DNA of 64,000 nucleotides from Neopusillimonas aromaticivorans (GCF_030344915.1 NZ_CP128233.1:2728001-2792000); one strand, 5' to 3'. Positions 9,203 through 18,199 are shown, numbered from the stretch's first letter. Numbers and translations are program-made. Notes: a model not told the origin generated them from the letters alone.

Positions 9203-10330
9203 TTAACGCAGCAGCGACAGCACGGTCTGGGGAACCTGGTTGGCTTGTGCCAGAACCGAGGTGCCCGCCTGTTGCAGAATCTGCGCACGTGTCATGTTGG
9301 AGACTTCGACGGCGTAGTCGGCGTCTTCAATACGCGAACGGGCGGCAGACAGGTTGGTGACCGTGTTGTTCAGGTTGGCGATAGTGGACTGGAAACGGTT
9401 CTGCACCGCACCCAGCTCGCCACGAAGCTGGTCAACCTGCGACAGCGCGGCATCAAGAGCGGCCAAGGGGTTCTCGGTCTTGGTAACCACGTCATCGGCA
9501 TTATCAACAATATTCGTTGCTTTTTCGCCAAGGGTGACTACGGCAGTGGGAGCGACAGCAGGATCACCTGGATTGGGAAAGTCTGCCGGATTGCCGTCCA
9601 CGACCTTGGCCGACGCGTGGTACCAATCACCGCTATGTTGGACGTAAAGATTGCCATCGCCATCAGCCTTAACGTTGGCGCCGGTGTACCCGGCAATGCT
9701 TTCCCCACCGATCTGAACAGAGACCTTCGCATCAGCGACAGCCACAGGGGTAGCTTGGCCATCTTTCAGACCATGAGCTACTAAACTTGCATCCAGAATA
9801 GTGGTGCGCACGCTGAAAGTACCCAGGTTCAACTTACCACTATCAATCTGCTTCAAGCCGATATCAATGGTTTCGTTGTCATGGGCGCCGACCTGAATGG
9901 TCAGGTCGGTGTCTTTGGAAAGCACACGTACGCCGTTGAACTGGGTCTGTTCCGACACACGGTCGATTTCGTCCAGACGCTGCTGAATTTCAGCTTGGAT
10001 AGAGCCCAGGTCAGGGTCGGAATTGGAATCGTTGGCTGCCTGTACCGTCAGTTCACGGATACGCTGCAGGTTGTTGTTGATTTCATTCAACGCGCCTTCG
10101 GTGGTCTGAGCGATGGAGATACCATCGTTGGCGTTACGGGTAGCCTGGGTCAGACCCTTGATGTTGGCGGTGAAGCGGTTGGCAATAGCCTGACCCGCAG
10201 CGTCGTCTTTGGCGCTGTTGATACGCAGGCCGGAAGACAGGCGTTCGATAGCGCTGCCCAGAGCCCCTTGCGACTTGGTCAGGTTGTTTTGCGAAACCAG
10301 AGCAAGATAGTTGGTATTTATGACGGACAT
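9203..10330 (-). CDS. fliC: Flagellin
   Basis: About 375 residues if started at MSVINTNYLAL as in its neighbours; an upstream ATG (MNT) is nearer the AGGAG and would place the start at 10,339. Conserved flagellin ends as in the other copies; the centre (about residues 165-285) is distinct, with VSVQIGGESIAGYTG. The N-terminal half has changes not in the other two (IRELTVQAANDSNSDPDLGS), so it is the most diverged of the three. It has its own sigma-28 promoter. Confidence 0.95.
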   Translation of the reverse strand: MSVINTNYLALVSQNNLTKSQGALGSAIERLSSGLRINSAKDDAAGQAIANRFTANIKGLTQATRNANDGISIAQTTEGALNEINNNLQRIRELTVQAANDSNSDPDLGSIQAEIQQRLDEIDRVSEQTQFNGVRVLSKDTDLTIQVGAHDNETIDIGLKQIDSGKLNLGTFSVRTTILDASLVAHGLKDGQATPVAVADAKVSVQIGGESIAGYTGANVKADGDGNLYVQHSGDWYHASAKVVDGNPADFPNPGDPAVAPTAVVTLGEKATNIVDNADDVVTKTENPLAALDAALSQVDQLRGELGAVQNRFQSTIANLNNTVTNLSAARSRIEDADYAVEVSNMTRAQILQQAGTSVLAQANQVPQTVLSLLR

Positions 10331-10369
10331 GGTGTTCATGCTCCTATAAAAATCGGCCTGTTGTCTGTA

Positions 10370-10396
10370 TTAACGACAACAGACCTGAACTCTTTA
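10370..10396 (-). promoter_or_regulatory. Sigma-28 promoter of flagellin 2
   Basis: On the minus strand: TAAA, 15 nt, GTCGTTAA, which fits the FliA pattern with two mismatches in the -10 box. It lies about 40 bp upstream of the start codon. Confidence 0.75.
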
Positions 10397-10407
10397 GTCA
10401 TCTGCTG

Positions 10408-10435
10408 GCATCAGGCAGCAACCACCGCCTGATGC
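10408..10435 (-). terminator. Hairpin after flagellin 3
   Basis: A perfect 9-bp stem, GCATCAGGC with GCCTGATGC around a 10-nt loop, lies 13 bp past the stop of the third flagellin. There is no T tract, so it may be a weak or Rho-assisted terminator. Confidence 0.5.
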
Positions 10436-10447
10436 TCAAAACGCTGA

Positions 10448-11575
10448 TTAGCGCAGCAGCGACAGCACAGTCTGGGGAACCTGGTTGGCTTGAGCCAGAA
10501 CCGAGGTGCCTGCCTGTTGCAGAATCTGAGCGCGCGTCATGTTGGAGACTTCGACGGCGTAGTCAGCGTCTTCAATACGCGAACGGGCGGCAGACAGGTT
10601 GGTGACCGTATTGCTTAGGTTGGCGATAGTGGATTGGAAACGGTTCTGCACCGCACCGAGCTCACCGCGAAGCTGGTCAACCTGCGACAAGGCAGTGTCG
10701 AGCTTTGCCAATGCACCGCTCGTGCCTGCGTACGAGAGTTCTTCTGCATTTATTGAAAGTGTTGTTTTCAGGGCAGCGGTTGAAGGTGTGGCAGTCGTGA
10801 CCGTGAAATCGCTGGCTTCTACAGCGAAATACATGTCAGCAGTCGCGCCAACGCTGGCGGGTACGTCGTTCTTAGCAACAACAGCGAATAGTGTTCCATT
10901 GTCGTCAGCCTTCAATGTCACGCTTGTTGCTGCACCATCAATGCTGATAGTGGTTGCCGACACGTTTGCTGCTAGTACCGAAGCACCATTGTCGTCCTTG
11001 ATATGCGAAACGTGCTTATCAGCCACTGCCACCAACGTACCCTGCGGGCCTGCGATGCTATAGGTGCTGAGGCCCAGCTTGCCGCTATCGATTTGCTTGA
11101 GACCGATTTCGATGGTTTCTTTGTCGTGTGCGCCAACCTGAATAGACAGGTCGTTATCCTTAGACAGCACACGCACGCCGTTGAACTGGGTTTGTTCCGA
11201 CACGCGGTCGATTTCTTCCAGTCGTTGGTTGATTTCAGCCTGGATGGAACGCAGATCGGAACCCGAGTTCGAGCCATTAGCGGCTTGCACCGACAGTTCG
11301 CGAACGCGCTGCAGGTTATTGTTGATTTCGTTCAGCGCACCTTCGGTGGTCTGAGCGATGGAGATGCCGTCGTTGGCGTTGCGAGTGGCCTGAGTCAGAC
11401 CCTTGATGTTGGCGGTGAAGCGGTTGGCGATAGCCTGACCAGCAGCGTCGTCTTTGGCGCTGTTGATGCGCAGACCGGAAGACAGACGCTCGATGGCGTT
11501 GCCCAAAGCACCTTGCGACTTGGTCAGGTTGTTCTGCGAGACCAGGGCAAGATAATTGGTGTTGATTACGGACAT
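10448..11575 (-). CDS. fliC: Flagellin
   Basis: 375 residues with the same conserved ends (MSVINTNYLALVSQNNLTKS at the start, TVLSLLR at the end). The centre (about 165-285) resembles that of the copy at 7,887-9,032 (KNDVPASVGATADMYFAVEA against PASVGATKDMFYAVEA), so those two are the closer pair. AGGAG lies 10 nt upstream. It is first in transcription order and nearest the ICE remnant. Confidence 0.95.
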   Translation of the reverse strand: MSVINTNYLALVSQNNLTKSQGALGNAIERLSSGLRINSAKDDAAGQAIANRFTANIKGLTQATRNANDGISIAQTTEGALNEINNNLQRVRELSVQAANGSNSGSDLRSIQAEINQRLEEIDRVSEQTQFNGVRVLSKDNDLSIQVGAHDKETIEIGLKQIDSGKLGLSTYSIAGPQGTLVAVADKHVSHIKDDNGASVLAANVSATTISIDGAATSVTLKADDNGTLFAVVAKNDVPASVGATADMYFAVEASDFTVTTATPSTAALKTTLSINAEELSYAGTSGALAKLDTALSQVDQLRGELGAVQNRFQSTIANLSNTVTNLSAARSRIEDADYAVEVSNMTRAQILQQAGTSVLAQANQVPQTVLSLLR

Positions 11576-11703
11576 TTTGGAATGCTCCTGTAGGGAAAAG
11601 GCAGCGGCTTGTTACTGCCGGTTGACCAGGAAAGCCCTTTTGGGTGGAATCCTGGCCCCGCACTTAGGTGTTGGGCAGGCCCTATATTTCCTGTACATGC
11701 CCG

Positions 11704-11730
11704 TTTACGGCAAATATTCGTAGAGGTTTA
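11704..11730 (-). promoter_or_regulatory. Sigma-28 promoter of flagellin 3
   Basis: On the minus strand: TAAA, 15 nt, GCCGTAAA, which fits the FliA consensus with two mismatches. It lies about 130 bp upstream of the start codon. Confidence 0.75.
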
Positions 11731-11814
11731 GGTTGGCTACGAAATACTTCTTCTTTGTTACAGTTCGCCGGCTGGTTGGCTCTAAGCTGGTCTTATCACT
11801 CTACTTAGCGGCAG

Positions 11815-12588
11815 CTACAAGGATTTCTTGAATCGGCTGGCGGTCAGGCTGAGTGCAATGCCCTGCAGAACGGCGGCAGGCAGCATGAATGCAAGGGTTG
11901 GCAGGCTGACAGGCAAGGCCAGCCAGAGCAGCCAGGGCCATACAAGCAGCGGCCCCAGGCTGGCTTTGGCGCGGTGGTAGATAAAACCGGATTCCTGCCC
12001 CGCCCCAAAACGGCGCTGGTCGCGGCGCACCAGGCCGTCTACCAGGCCCAGCATGGCGGTGGCCAGGAACAACGGCAGGCACAGGGACAGCGCGAACAGG
12101 CGCAAAGCAAAAACTCTGGCAGCGTGGGCAGCGGCCAGCGTCGCGTTGGTGAGCCAGTGGCGGGCTTGGTTCAGGTGCTGTTTGAAGCCGTGCTGTGTAT
12201 ATAAGCGTGCTGCTGGGTTGTGTATATCGGTTGGTGGTTTGTGTATATCGGCGGTTTTTTTGGTGAGCCGTGTGTGCAGGCCGCTGCGCTGGAGCAGCCA
12301 GTATTGCAGGGTGTCGTCCAGGCGCTGGGCGGTATGGGCCGGGTCGGGAAATACTAGGCTGCGCGGGAACGCCGTTGGAATACGGGCCAGTTCCTGCTGG
12401 GCCAGAGTGTCAGCATGACGCCAGCTATGTTCAGGCCAGAACAGCATCATGCCTATTCCCTGCAGGGTCAGGGCCAGCAGCAATGCGCCGCATAGCAGGC
12501 CGAACAGGTGCAGGGGCGACAGCAGCAGGCGGGCGATCAGCCCAGGGCGGCGTGGGGGTGATGCCTGGGTGGCGGGTTGGTTGCTCAT
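11815..12588 (-). CDS. ICE membrane protein, TIGR03747 type
   Basis: About 257 residues from MSNQPATQ. Its ATG overlaps the TGA of the traD remnant (ATGA), so translation was coupled. Membrane segments lie near the N-terminus (LFGLLCGALLLALTLQGIGM), the middle (LRLFALSLCLPLFLATAM) and the C-terminus, with VRRDQRRFGAGQESGFIYHR between, a signature of this ICE family. It normally follows traD in SXT/TOL-type elements. The gene looks intact although the gene before it is not. Confidence 0.8.
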   Translation of the reverse strand: MSNQPATQASPPRRPGLIARLLLSPLHLFGLLCGALLLALTLQGIGMMLFWPEHSWRHADTLAQQELARIPTAFPRSLVFPDPAHTAQRLDDTLQYWLLQRSGLHTRLTKKTADIHKPPTDIHNPAARLYTQHGFKQHLNQARHWLTNATLAAAHAARVFALRLFALSLCLPLFLATAMLGLVDGLVRRDQRRFGAGQESGFIYHRAKASLGPLLVWPWLLWLALPVSLPTLAFMLPAAVLQGIALSLTASRFKKSL

Positions 12589-14119
12589 GGGGCGTCGGGC
12601 TGGCTGGTGTCCTGCCACCAGTCAGGTTCGGTGGTGTGGTTCAGGCGCATGTCTTTTGCCATGGCCTGCAGGTTGGCGGGCATGGCTTCATCCGGGTCGG
12701 GTTCCGGTAGCGGCATGCGTATCTTCCACAGCTTGCCGCCTTCCACCAGGGCAAAGCACTGGCCTTTGGGCAGGCTGACGATATGCGCCGGTTCAATCAT
12801 GGGAACACTGGTGGCGGTGACCCGTTCCTGGGTGGTGGAACTGAAATCGGTGCCGCTGTCCAGGTTGGAACTGTCGGCAGCGGTGCTGATCTGGCTGCTG
12901 GCGTAGACCTCGACCTTGGGCAGTTGCTGGGTCAGCAGTTCTGCCGTGGCGGTTTCACGCACACGCAGCATGAAAAGGTTGTTGAAGTTGCCCACCACCT
13001 GACCCGCTTTGGCACGGTTGCCGATACGGGCTTCGATGTCGGACAGGGTTTGTGTGTAGGCCGTAACCTGTATGCCTGCGCCGCCGCCCTTGTTCACCAG
13101 GGGAATGAACTCATCGCCCATCAGTTCGTTGAATTCGTCGGCATGCAGGTTAATGGGGACTTTAGCGGCGGGGTCGGCGCTGGGCGGCAGGCCGTCGTCT
13201 ATGCCGAATTTGTAAATATGCCCGGCGACCGATACCAGGTCGCTGAACATGGCATTGCCCACGGCGCTGGCGACTTCGGTGTCGGATAGCGCATCCAGCC
13301 CTACGTAAACCACGGCGCGTTGGCGCACGATCTGCATCCAGTCGAAGATGGGGCGCGGGTCGTTCAGTTCGCTGTAGCTGGGGGCCAGCAATTGGGCGAT
13401 TTTTCCGGTGGTCAGTTTTTCCAGCAGCGGCAGCAGGCTGGCGACGATTTTGTCGAAATAGCTGCGGCCAAAGCGCCCCACCGCGTTGTAGCGGGCGGAA
13501 ATATCGGGCCAGGCGGGTTTTGCCGACTCGGGTAGTACCCAGCACCAGGGTGTGGCCGACACGCTCGCCCAGCGGCAGCGTGGCGTCGGTTTCATCGGGT
13601 TCAATGCCGTGCAGGCGCGGTAGTCCGCCCACGGGTGGCAATGGGCGGGCCGGGTTCAGGGGGAATCCCAGCGGGTGAGTTGGGACAGTTTTTGCAGGGG
13701 CGCGGGGCGAATTCCAGTTTGGTTTCTAAGCGCCGTGTCCATTGGTATACGGGGGTTGGGTCTACGTATGCGCGGAACTCGGGGCGGTAGGTCTGCATCA
13801 GCCGGTGGGTATGGCGTTGATCCCACAGAAAGCCCTTGCCCAGGAACAGGTGGTGGCGGCTGACCGGAATGCGGCGGCTGGTCATGCTGTAGTGCGGCAG
13901 GCGGCGGATATTGTGGCGGTAGCGCAGTACCCGCCAGGCTTGGCGCAGGCGTTGCGCGGCCAGCAGGATAAGCCCCAGGCCGCAGGCCAGCCCGGCGGCG
14001 GGAGTCAGCGCCAGCGCCCAGGGTGCTGCCAGACATAGCGTAGCGGTGGCGGCGCACAGCGCCACGGTGTATAGCTCCACCGCTGGACGTAACAGGACTT
14101 CGATTGGTTGTTGGGACAT
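12585..14119 (-). pseudogene. traD: Conjugative coupling protein TraD (SXT/TOL type), internally deleted
   Basis: The start MSQQPIEVLLRPAVELYTVA with two membrane segments, and the C-terminal half from SYFDKIVASLLPLLEKLTTG to the end, are well preserved. Walker A (GTTRVGKTRLA) is followed directly by the downstream block WPDISARYNAVGRFGR and then by SYFDK. Compared with the usual family member about 50 and about 145 residues are missing at the two joins, including Walker B. Two frame breaks near 13,665 and 13,705 in runs of C may be sequence errors; the two deletions are not. ATPase function must be lost. Confidence 0.8.
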
Positions 14120-14129
14120 GGCGGGCGGG

Positions 14130-15052
14130 TCATTGCTGGGGGTGGTGCCGGTGCTGGTTCCGGTGCCGCTGCCGGGCTGGGGTGGCAGGTTCAGGGATTG
14201 GTAGTACGGGAGTGCTGATGCACCGCCCCGGTCTTCTACGACGATCAGGCGGGTGTTAGTTCTGACGGTGGTGGCGTCGGCGCTGGTGGCGGTGCTGCCC
14301 GGAGGCATTGGATTTGATGGGGCTGTTGCGGGCGGCTGCGTTGCCTGGGGATGCGCCGTAGCGGGTGTGGCTGGTTGCACGGCCTGCGTTGTGGCGCTCT
14401 GGCTGGCAACGGCTTGCAGGCGTTCCAGATGCTGGCTGACTCCTGCCCGATAACGGGCGGCGGGTTCGCCGCCTGCCGGGCGGTGGTAGCGGCCAGCGGT
14501 GGTCAGCCAGTCTTGCCCCGGCTGGTGCTGTTCAAGCAGGATTTGTGCGGCGATACGCAGGTTGCGGTAAGGGTTCAGCAGTTCGCAGGGGTTTTGATAG
14601 CCCAGGTTGATCTGTGCCAGCCCGACATCGACCTGGGTTGGCTTGACCTGCTGAAGTGCTTGCTTGACGGCGGTGCAGGCGGCGATGCGGTTGGGAAAGC
14701 GTTGGGTCTGCCCCGCCACATTCAGCGACCACGGCCAGGGAACGCGGCGCCCATGCAGGGTCATGCCGCTTTCTTGCAAGGCGATGGCATATAGCACGGT
14801 GACGGGTACGCCCGCCTGTTGTGCGGCCAGTTGATAGGCTGGTGGCGGCGTGGTGTGGGCTTGTACCGTTGTTGGGCTGAAGGCCAGACTGATGAGGATG
14901 CCCGCAACCATGCGCACCGGGTTAAATGTATGGTTGACGGACTTGATGGTGAGGCTCGCAATCGTACGCGCTGGCTCGGGTATGCAGTTAATGAACTTGA
15001 TGAAGGCGAGTGGATTCGGCCTGTTCGCCCGTATTGGCCGGATGATGGTCAT
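14130..15052 (-). CDS. ICE lytic transglycosylase
   Basis: About 300 residues. An SLT-type fold has the catalytic Glu in AIALQESGM and the motifs VGLAQINLGY and AGRYHRPAGGEPAARYRAGV. A signal-like segment MVAGILISLAFSPTTVQA starts at 14,911; the ATG at 15,052 overlaps the stop of the previous gene and is an alternative start. The C-terminal tail ends RLIVVEDRGGASALPYYQSL plus a Gly/Thr/Ser-rich stretch. As read, it runs in frame into traD; one more C in the C5 run near 14,140 would give a stop 11 bp before the traD ATG. It would locally open peptidoglycan for the conjugation channel. Confidence 0.75.
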
Positions 15053-15700
15053 TGCCGTCGCCATGTGCCGTTGACCTCGCGCACGATGGCGGGCAAGCCG
15101 CCGGATAGCCCCAGCGCCTGCCAGCGGCCGCTGTCGTGATTCAGGGTGATGTGGCCTGCGCGTACCTTGTCGGGCTGGATGCCCGATTGTCTGGCCCAGG
15201 CGCGGATACGGTCGTTTTCTGACTGGCTGCCGACCATGTAGAGGTCGAAGGTTTGGCCTTCAGCTTGCAGCTTCTGAATGGTGGTTTCGCAGGCCGGGCA
15301 GTTTTCTTCCACGAACACGGCCAAGCGGGATGGTGATGCGGTCTGGCTGCGTAACAGGCGATTCGTTTGTGGGTTGCCTATGCTGGCCTGCGCCGGGTTC
15401 AGACCGCGCAGCGTGGCGGATAGGCTGTCGTGAGTCTGGTTTTCATCCAGCAGCACCGGCAAGCCGGGAAACTGCTGCTGCCAAGCGGCGTCATAGGCTC
15501 GTTGATAAGCCAGCAGTTTTTCCACCCGCTGCCATTCCTCGGTGGTGAGGTTCCAGGCTTGGTGTGGGCTGGGGGTGCTCTGTGGGGTGTGGTGTTCTGC
15601 GGTGTGAGTGAAGAATGGCGGCGTATTGGCGGCTGCCGGGCCAGCCAGGGCATACAGGCCGAGAATCAGGATGCAGGTTGACAGCGCCTCCAGGATTGTT
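15049..15700 (-). pseudogene. ICE protein, TIGR03759 type, 5' end replaced
   Basis: The mature part has a C-P-A-C motif (VEENCPACETTIQKLQAEG), a thioredoxin-like arrangement, and ends GLSGGLPAIVREVNGTWRRQ. A signal-like segment STCILILGLYALAGPAAANT is present. Upstream of this the frame becomes the antisense of the adjacent Rpn gene, so the native start has been lost or cannot be identified. In ICEs this periplasmic protein precedes the transglycosylase, as here. Confidence 0.65.
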
Positions 15701-16765
15701 TCAGCGGCGGCAACCGCCGAGCGCCCCGACTTCGACCGCGCCTGGAAAGACGCTTTGCGTTGGTGGCTGCCCGACTGCCTGCGTTTGTTCTGGCCGGCAA
15801 TCCATGACCAGATCAACTGGACGATTCACCCGGAGTTTCTGGCCACCGAACTGCGCCGTCTGCAAAAAGCCATCCAGCCCGATGTGCGGTATGTCGACCA
15901 ACTGGCCAAGGTACGGCTTGACCAAGGCCACGATGCCTTGTTATTGATTCACATCGAAGTCCAAACCCGCCGTGCCGGTAAAACCCTGGCCCTGCGCATG
16001 CTGCGCTACCATCACCGGCTGTTTGAAGCCTACCCTGGCTATACCCACTTCCCCTGTGCCATCCTGCTGGATCGCAAACGCGGGCCGGAGGTTGAAACGT
16101 TTCGCGTACCCGTTTTGGGTGGCGAGCACGTCTTCCGGTTTCCCGTCGTCAACCTCGCGGCATGGGAAACGCGGCAGCATGAGTTGCATTCAATAGCACC
16201 CACCAACCCCTTTGCCGTCGTCGTTCTGGCCCAACTGGCCTGTCGCGCCACCCAGCCCGACCAGACCCGCTTGGTCAGCAAGCTGGAATTGGCTAAACTA
16301 TTGAAATACTGGGGCTATAGCGTTAATCAGCGGTTTCAGCTGATGCTGGTCATTGATGCGTTATTGACCTTGCCCGAACCGCTGGAAAACGCCTTTTATG
16401 ACGCCGCCCAGCATATCGAGGATGAACACACCATGGAACGACTCAACAGCTTTCAACGCGTACGCCTGCGCCGTGAACGCCAGGCCGCCGAAGAAATCGG
16501 CATGCAAAAAGGACTGCAGGCCGGTTTGGCGCAGGGTATTCAGCAAGGTATTGAACAAGGTATTGAACAAGGTATTGAACAAGGTATTGAACAAGGTGCT
16601 CACACCGGAATTGCCGGCATGCTTCACGCCCAACTGCAACAAAAATTCGGAGATCTGCCCGACTGGGTCAACCAGCGTCTGCAGCACGCCGATACCGCCG
16701 TGCTGCAGCACTGGGTCGTGCGGTTTGTGCATGCCCAATCTCTGCACGACGTGTTTGACTCCTGA
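15668..16765 (+). CDS. Rpn-family nuclease/putative transposase, copy A
   Basis: About 365 residues from the Met before QVDSASRIVSAA; this start lies inside the opposing ICE gene and is uncertain. The PD-(D/E)XK-type core has VDQLAKVRL (Asp) and LLLIHIEVQTRR (Glu-x-Gln). The C-terminus (QQKFGDLPDWVNQRLQHADT to the end) matches the DUF4351-type tail. Between them is a run of five GI(E/Q)Q repeats. An internal ATG at 16,433 (MERLNSFQRVRL), preceded by GAGGA at 10 nt, could give a 110-residue C-terminal product, as reported for antitoxins within E. coli rpn genes. Rpn proteins are DNases with antiphage or recombination roles. Confidence 0.8.
   Translation, partial: RMQVDSASRIVSAAATAERPDFDRAWKDALRWWLPDCLRLFWPAIHDQINWTIHPEFLATELRRLQKAIQPDVRYVDQLAKVRLDQGHDALLLIHIEVQTRRAGKTLALRMLRYHHRLFEAYPGYTHFPCAILLDRKRGPEVETFRVPVLGGEHVFRFPVVNLAAWETRQHELHSIAPTNPFAVVVLAQLACRATQPDQTRLVSKLELAKLLKYWGYSVNQRFQLMLVIDALLTLPEPLENAFYDAAQHIEDEHTMERLNSFQRVRLRRERQAAEEIGMQKGLQAGLAQGIQQGIEQGIEQGIEQGIEQGAHTGIAGMLHAQLQQKFGDLPDWVNQRLQHADTAVLQHWVVRFVHAQSLHDVFDS
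16535..16594 (+). repeat. 12-bp coding tandem repeat in Rpn A
   Basis: Five units of GGTATTGAACAA (the first reads GGTATTCAGCAA) encode GIQQ-(GIEQ)4. The equivalent array has four units in the chimera at 20,947-20,994 and one unit in Rpn B at 19,183-19,194. All changes keep frame. Confidence 0.95.
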
Positions 16766-16822
16766 ACCTATCGTTTTGCATATGAACCCACCCCTTCCTC
16801 TGTCACCAACACCCTTCCCAAG

Positions 16823-17038
16823 CCGGTGCAGGGGGTATGGGCCGAAGGGCTTGGGCACGCCGCTGGCGGGTGCCGGCGCGAGGAGGCAAGGGCGCGGTGT
16901 TCGAGTGGGCGTTTTCGAGCCGCCGGGGGCGGCTCGATCCGCGAGTTCAGCGCCCGCCTCGCGGCGGTACCCGACAGCGGGAAGCCCCGCAGGGGCCGTG
17001 CCCGTGCCCGTGCCCGAAGGCCCATACCCCTGCACCGG
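16823..17038. repeat. GC-rich inverted-repeat element, copy A
   Basis: A 216-bp block bounded by inverted arms CCGGTGCAGGGG... (16,823-16,843) and ...CCCCTGCACCGG (17,019-17,038), with smaller palindromes inside such as GAGCCGCCGGGGGCGGCTCG. It begins about 58 bp after the Rpn stop and is preceded by a conserved sequence ACCAACACCCTTCCCAAG. It recurs almost whole at 21,224-21,433 and in an internally deleted form at 19,424-19,487, each time directly after an Rpn gene. It has open frames on several strands, but these look like a by-product of composition. It explains the 460-bp gap here. Confidence 0.8.
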
Positions 17039-17197
17039 CGGTGCGCAGACTGTGACGTATTGAATTGCTGAGTGGCCACACAACAAACGAAAACCTGCCG
17101 TTCCTGTCAACGGTATTTCAATTTTCACCACCCGTGGTATTTAATTTCTCCACACGATCCGCCCCGCAACCTGATACGTTCCTGCACGACCCATCCC

Positions 17198-17235
17198 ACC
17201 ATGACCCTTTGATCCATTCGCATCGTTGCGAATAG
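17198..17235. repeat. Palindromic repeat, copy 1
   Basis: ACCATGACCCTTTGATCC followed by the hairpin ATTCGCATCGTTGCGAAT and AGC. Copies 2 and 3 are at 18,093 and 19,590. The hairpin arms ATTCGCA/TGCGAAT are perfect here. The size and form resemble REP-type elements. Confidence 0.75.
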
Positions 17236-17480
17236 CTGCACATCGGTCCCTTGCCTACACTGACTTCCTGACTTATAGCCGTTTGCCGCTTCAGGAAGCC
17301 CCCACCTACATCGCCGACCTCATTCCCAAAGCCCCGGGTTTGGTGGCACACTATCTGCCACAGTTGAAATATTTACTGATCGCACAGAACCAGTACACTG
17401 ACGAAACGCTGACCGCCATGCACAACCTGGTAGCCGCCATCATTCGGGTTGAACACCCGGCCAGCCGCCAGACCTTGTGA
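17226..17480 (+). pseudogene. Fragment of a second Rpn-type protein
   Basis: 84 residues with LPQLKYLLIAQNQYTDETLT and NLVAAIIRVEHP, which fits the middle of YhgA/Rpn-type proteins between the nuclease core and the C-terminal tail. It is not alike in sequence to the other Rpn copies in this window. Nuclease motifs and the tail are absent. Confidence 0.45.
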
Positions 17481-17534
17481 AGGTAGCCGCGTATTCTATG
17501 GCCAAATGAACGATTTAAAAGAATCATAAACACG

Positions 17535-18041
17535 ATGTACCACGCAATGCTTGATGCCCTGAATCGGGCAAGTTCCATTCAGCTTTATCATCTTACAAAC
17601 ATTATTGAGCGCCTGATGTCCGACCCATCGCGCCTCATGCAGGCTCGACTTGCGTTGCGCCTGGGGCTTGAAGTGCGCTTTGTCGACTGGGCAGCACCAG
17701 GTGTTGAACTTCAGTTTCGTCGGGGAACGGTCGTTGTCATGAAAGACAAGCAGGTGGGCATCAAAGACATGTCAACAGGGCAAGTCTGGATGTTGCCTTA
17801 TGCGGCTGTTGAGCTTCCTGAAGGGGCAACGCCCCACGCACCCGAACCCGAGCTCAAGGTAAAGCGGCCGGGTCGCGATGATTTTTGTAAAGGTGATCGC
17901 GTCAGCTTCGAGGATCGTCATTTGCAAACCTGTATTGGAACCATTGTACGCATCAACCAGAAAACGGCCAGCATCGAGGCCGATGACGGCCGGGGCTGGC
18001 GAGTTTCTTTTGGGCTGTTGCGTCATGTTGTTGATCTTTGA
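17535..18041 (+). CDS. Double SH3-like domain protein
   Basis: 168 residues. An N-terminal helix (RASSIQLYHLTNIIERLMSD) is followed by two related beta-domains: about 45-95 (LGLEVRFVDW...RRGTVVVMKDKQVGIKD) and about 118-166 (FCKGDRVSFED, IGTIVRINQKTASIEADDG, WRVSFGLL). The second is clearly homologous to the single domain of the 5,331-5,636 protein. A truncated copy without most of the first domain is at 20,397. Function unknown; such folds often bind nucleic acid or protein. Confidence 0.65.
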   Translation: MYHAMLDALNRASSIQLYHLTNIIERLMSDPSRLMQARLALRLGLEVRFVDWAAPGVELQFRRGTVVVMKDKQVGIKDMSTGQVWMLPYAAVELPEGATPHAPEPELKVKRPGRDDFCKGDRVSFEDRHLQTCIGTIVRINQKTASIEADDGRGWRVSFGLLRHVVDL

Positions 18042-18049
18042 TCGACTGA

Positions 18050-18097
18050 ATTTTGGTCGTCTTGTCAAACCATGTTTTGGTCGTATTGTTAAACCAT
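18050..18097 (+). repeat. 24-bp direct tandem repeat
   Basis: Two units beginning TTTTGGTCGT and ending AAACCATG differ at two positions only. The second unit runs into palindromic repeat copy 2. Confidence 0.85.
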
Positions 18098-18130
18098 GAC
18101 CCTTTGATCCATTCGCATCATTGCGAATAG
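18093..18130. repeat. Palindromic repeat, copy 2
   Basis: ACCATGACCCTTTGATCC and then ATTCGCATCATTGCGAAT, one base different in the loop from copy 1. It separates the double SH3-like gene from Rpn B. Confidence 0.75.
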
Positions 18131-18199
18131 CCGCTGGGTACCCACCCCGATACAGTAACCCCACGCGCTGCCAACCCGGCAGCCATCGAAGGGGCAACC

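Noticed and set aside
16535..16594. Tandem repeats as a possible CRISPR array
   Set aside because: The units are 12 bp, contiguous and coding (GIEQ); no spacers.
16768..17079. Several open frames on both strands in the GC-rich blocks after the Rpn genes (also 21,181-21,504)
   Set aside because: They are Arg/Pro/Gly-rich, present in many frames at once and follow the inverted-repeat structure; codon composition is not like genes here.
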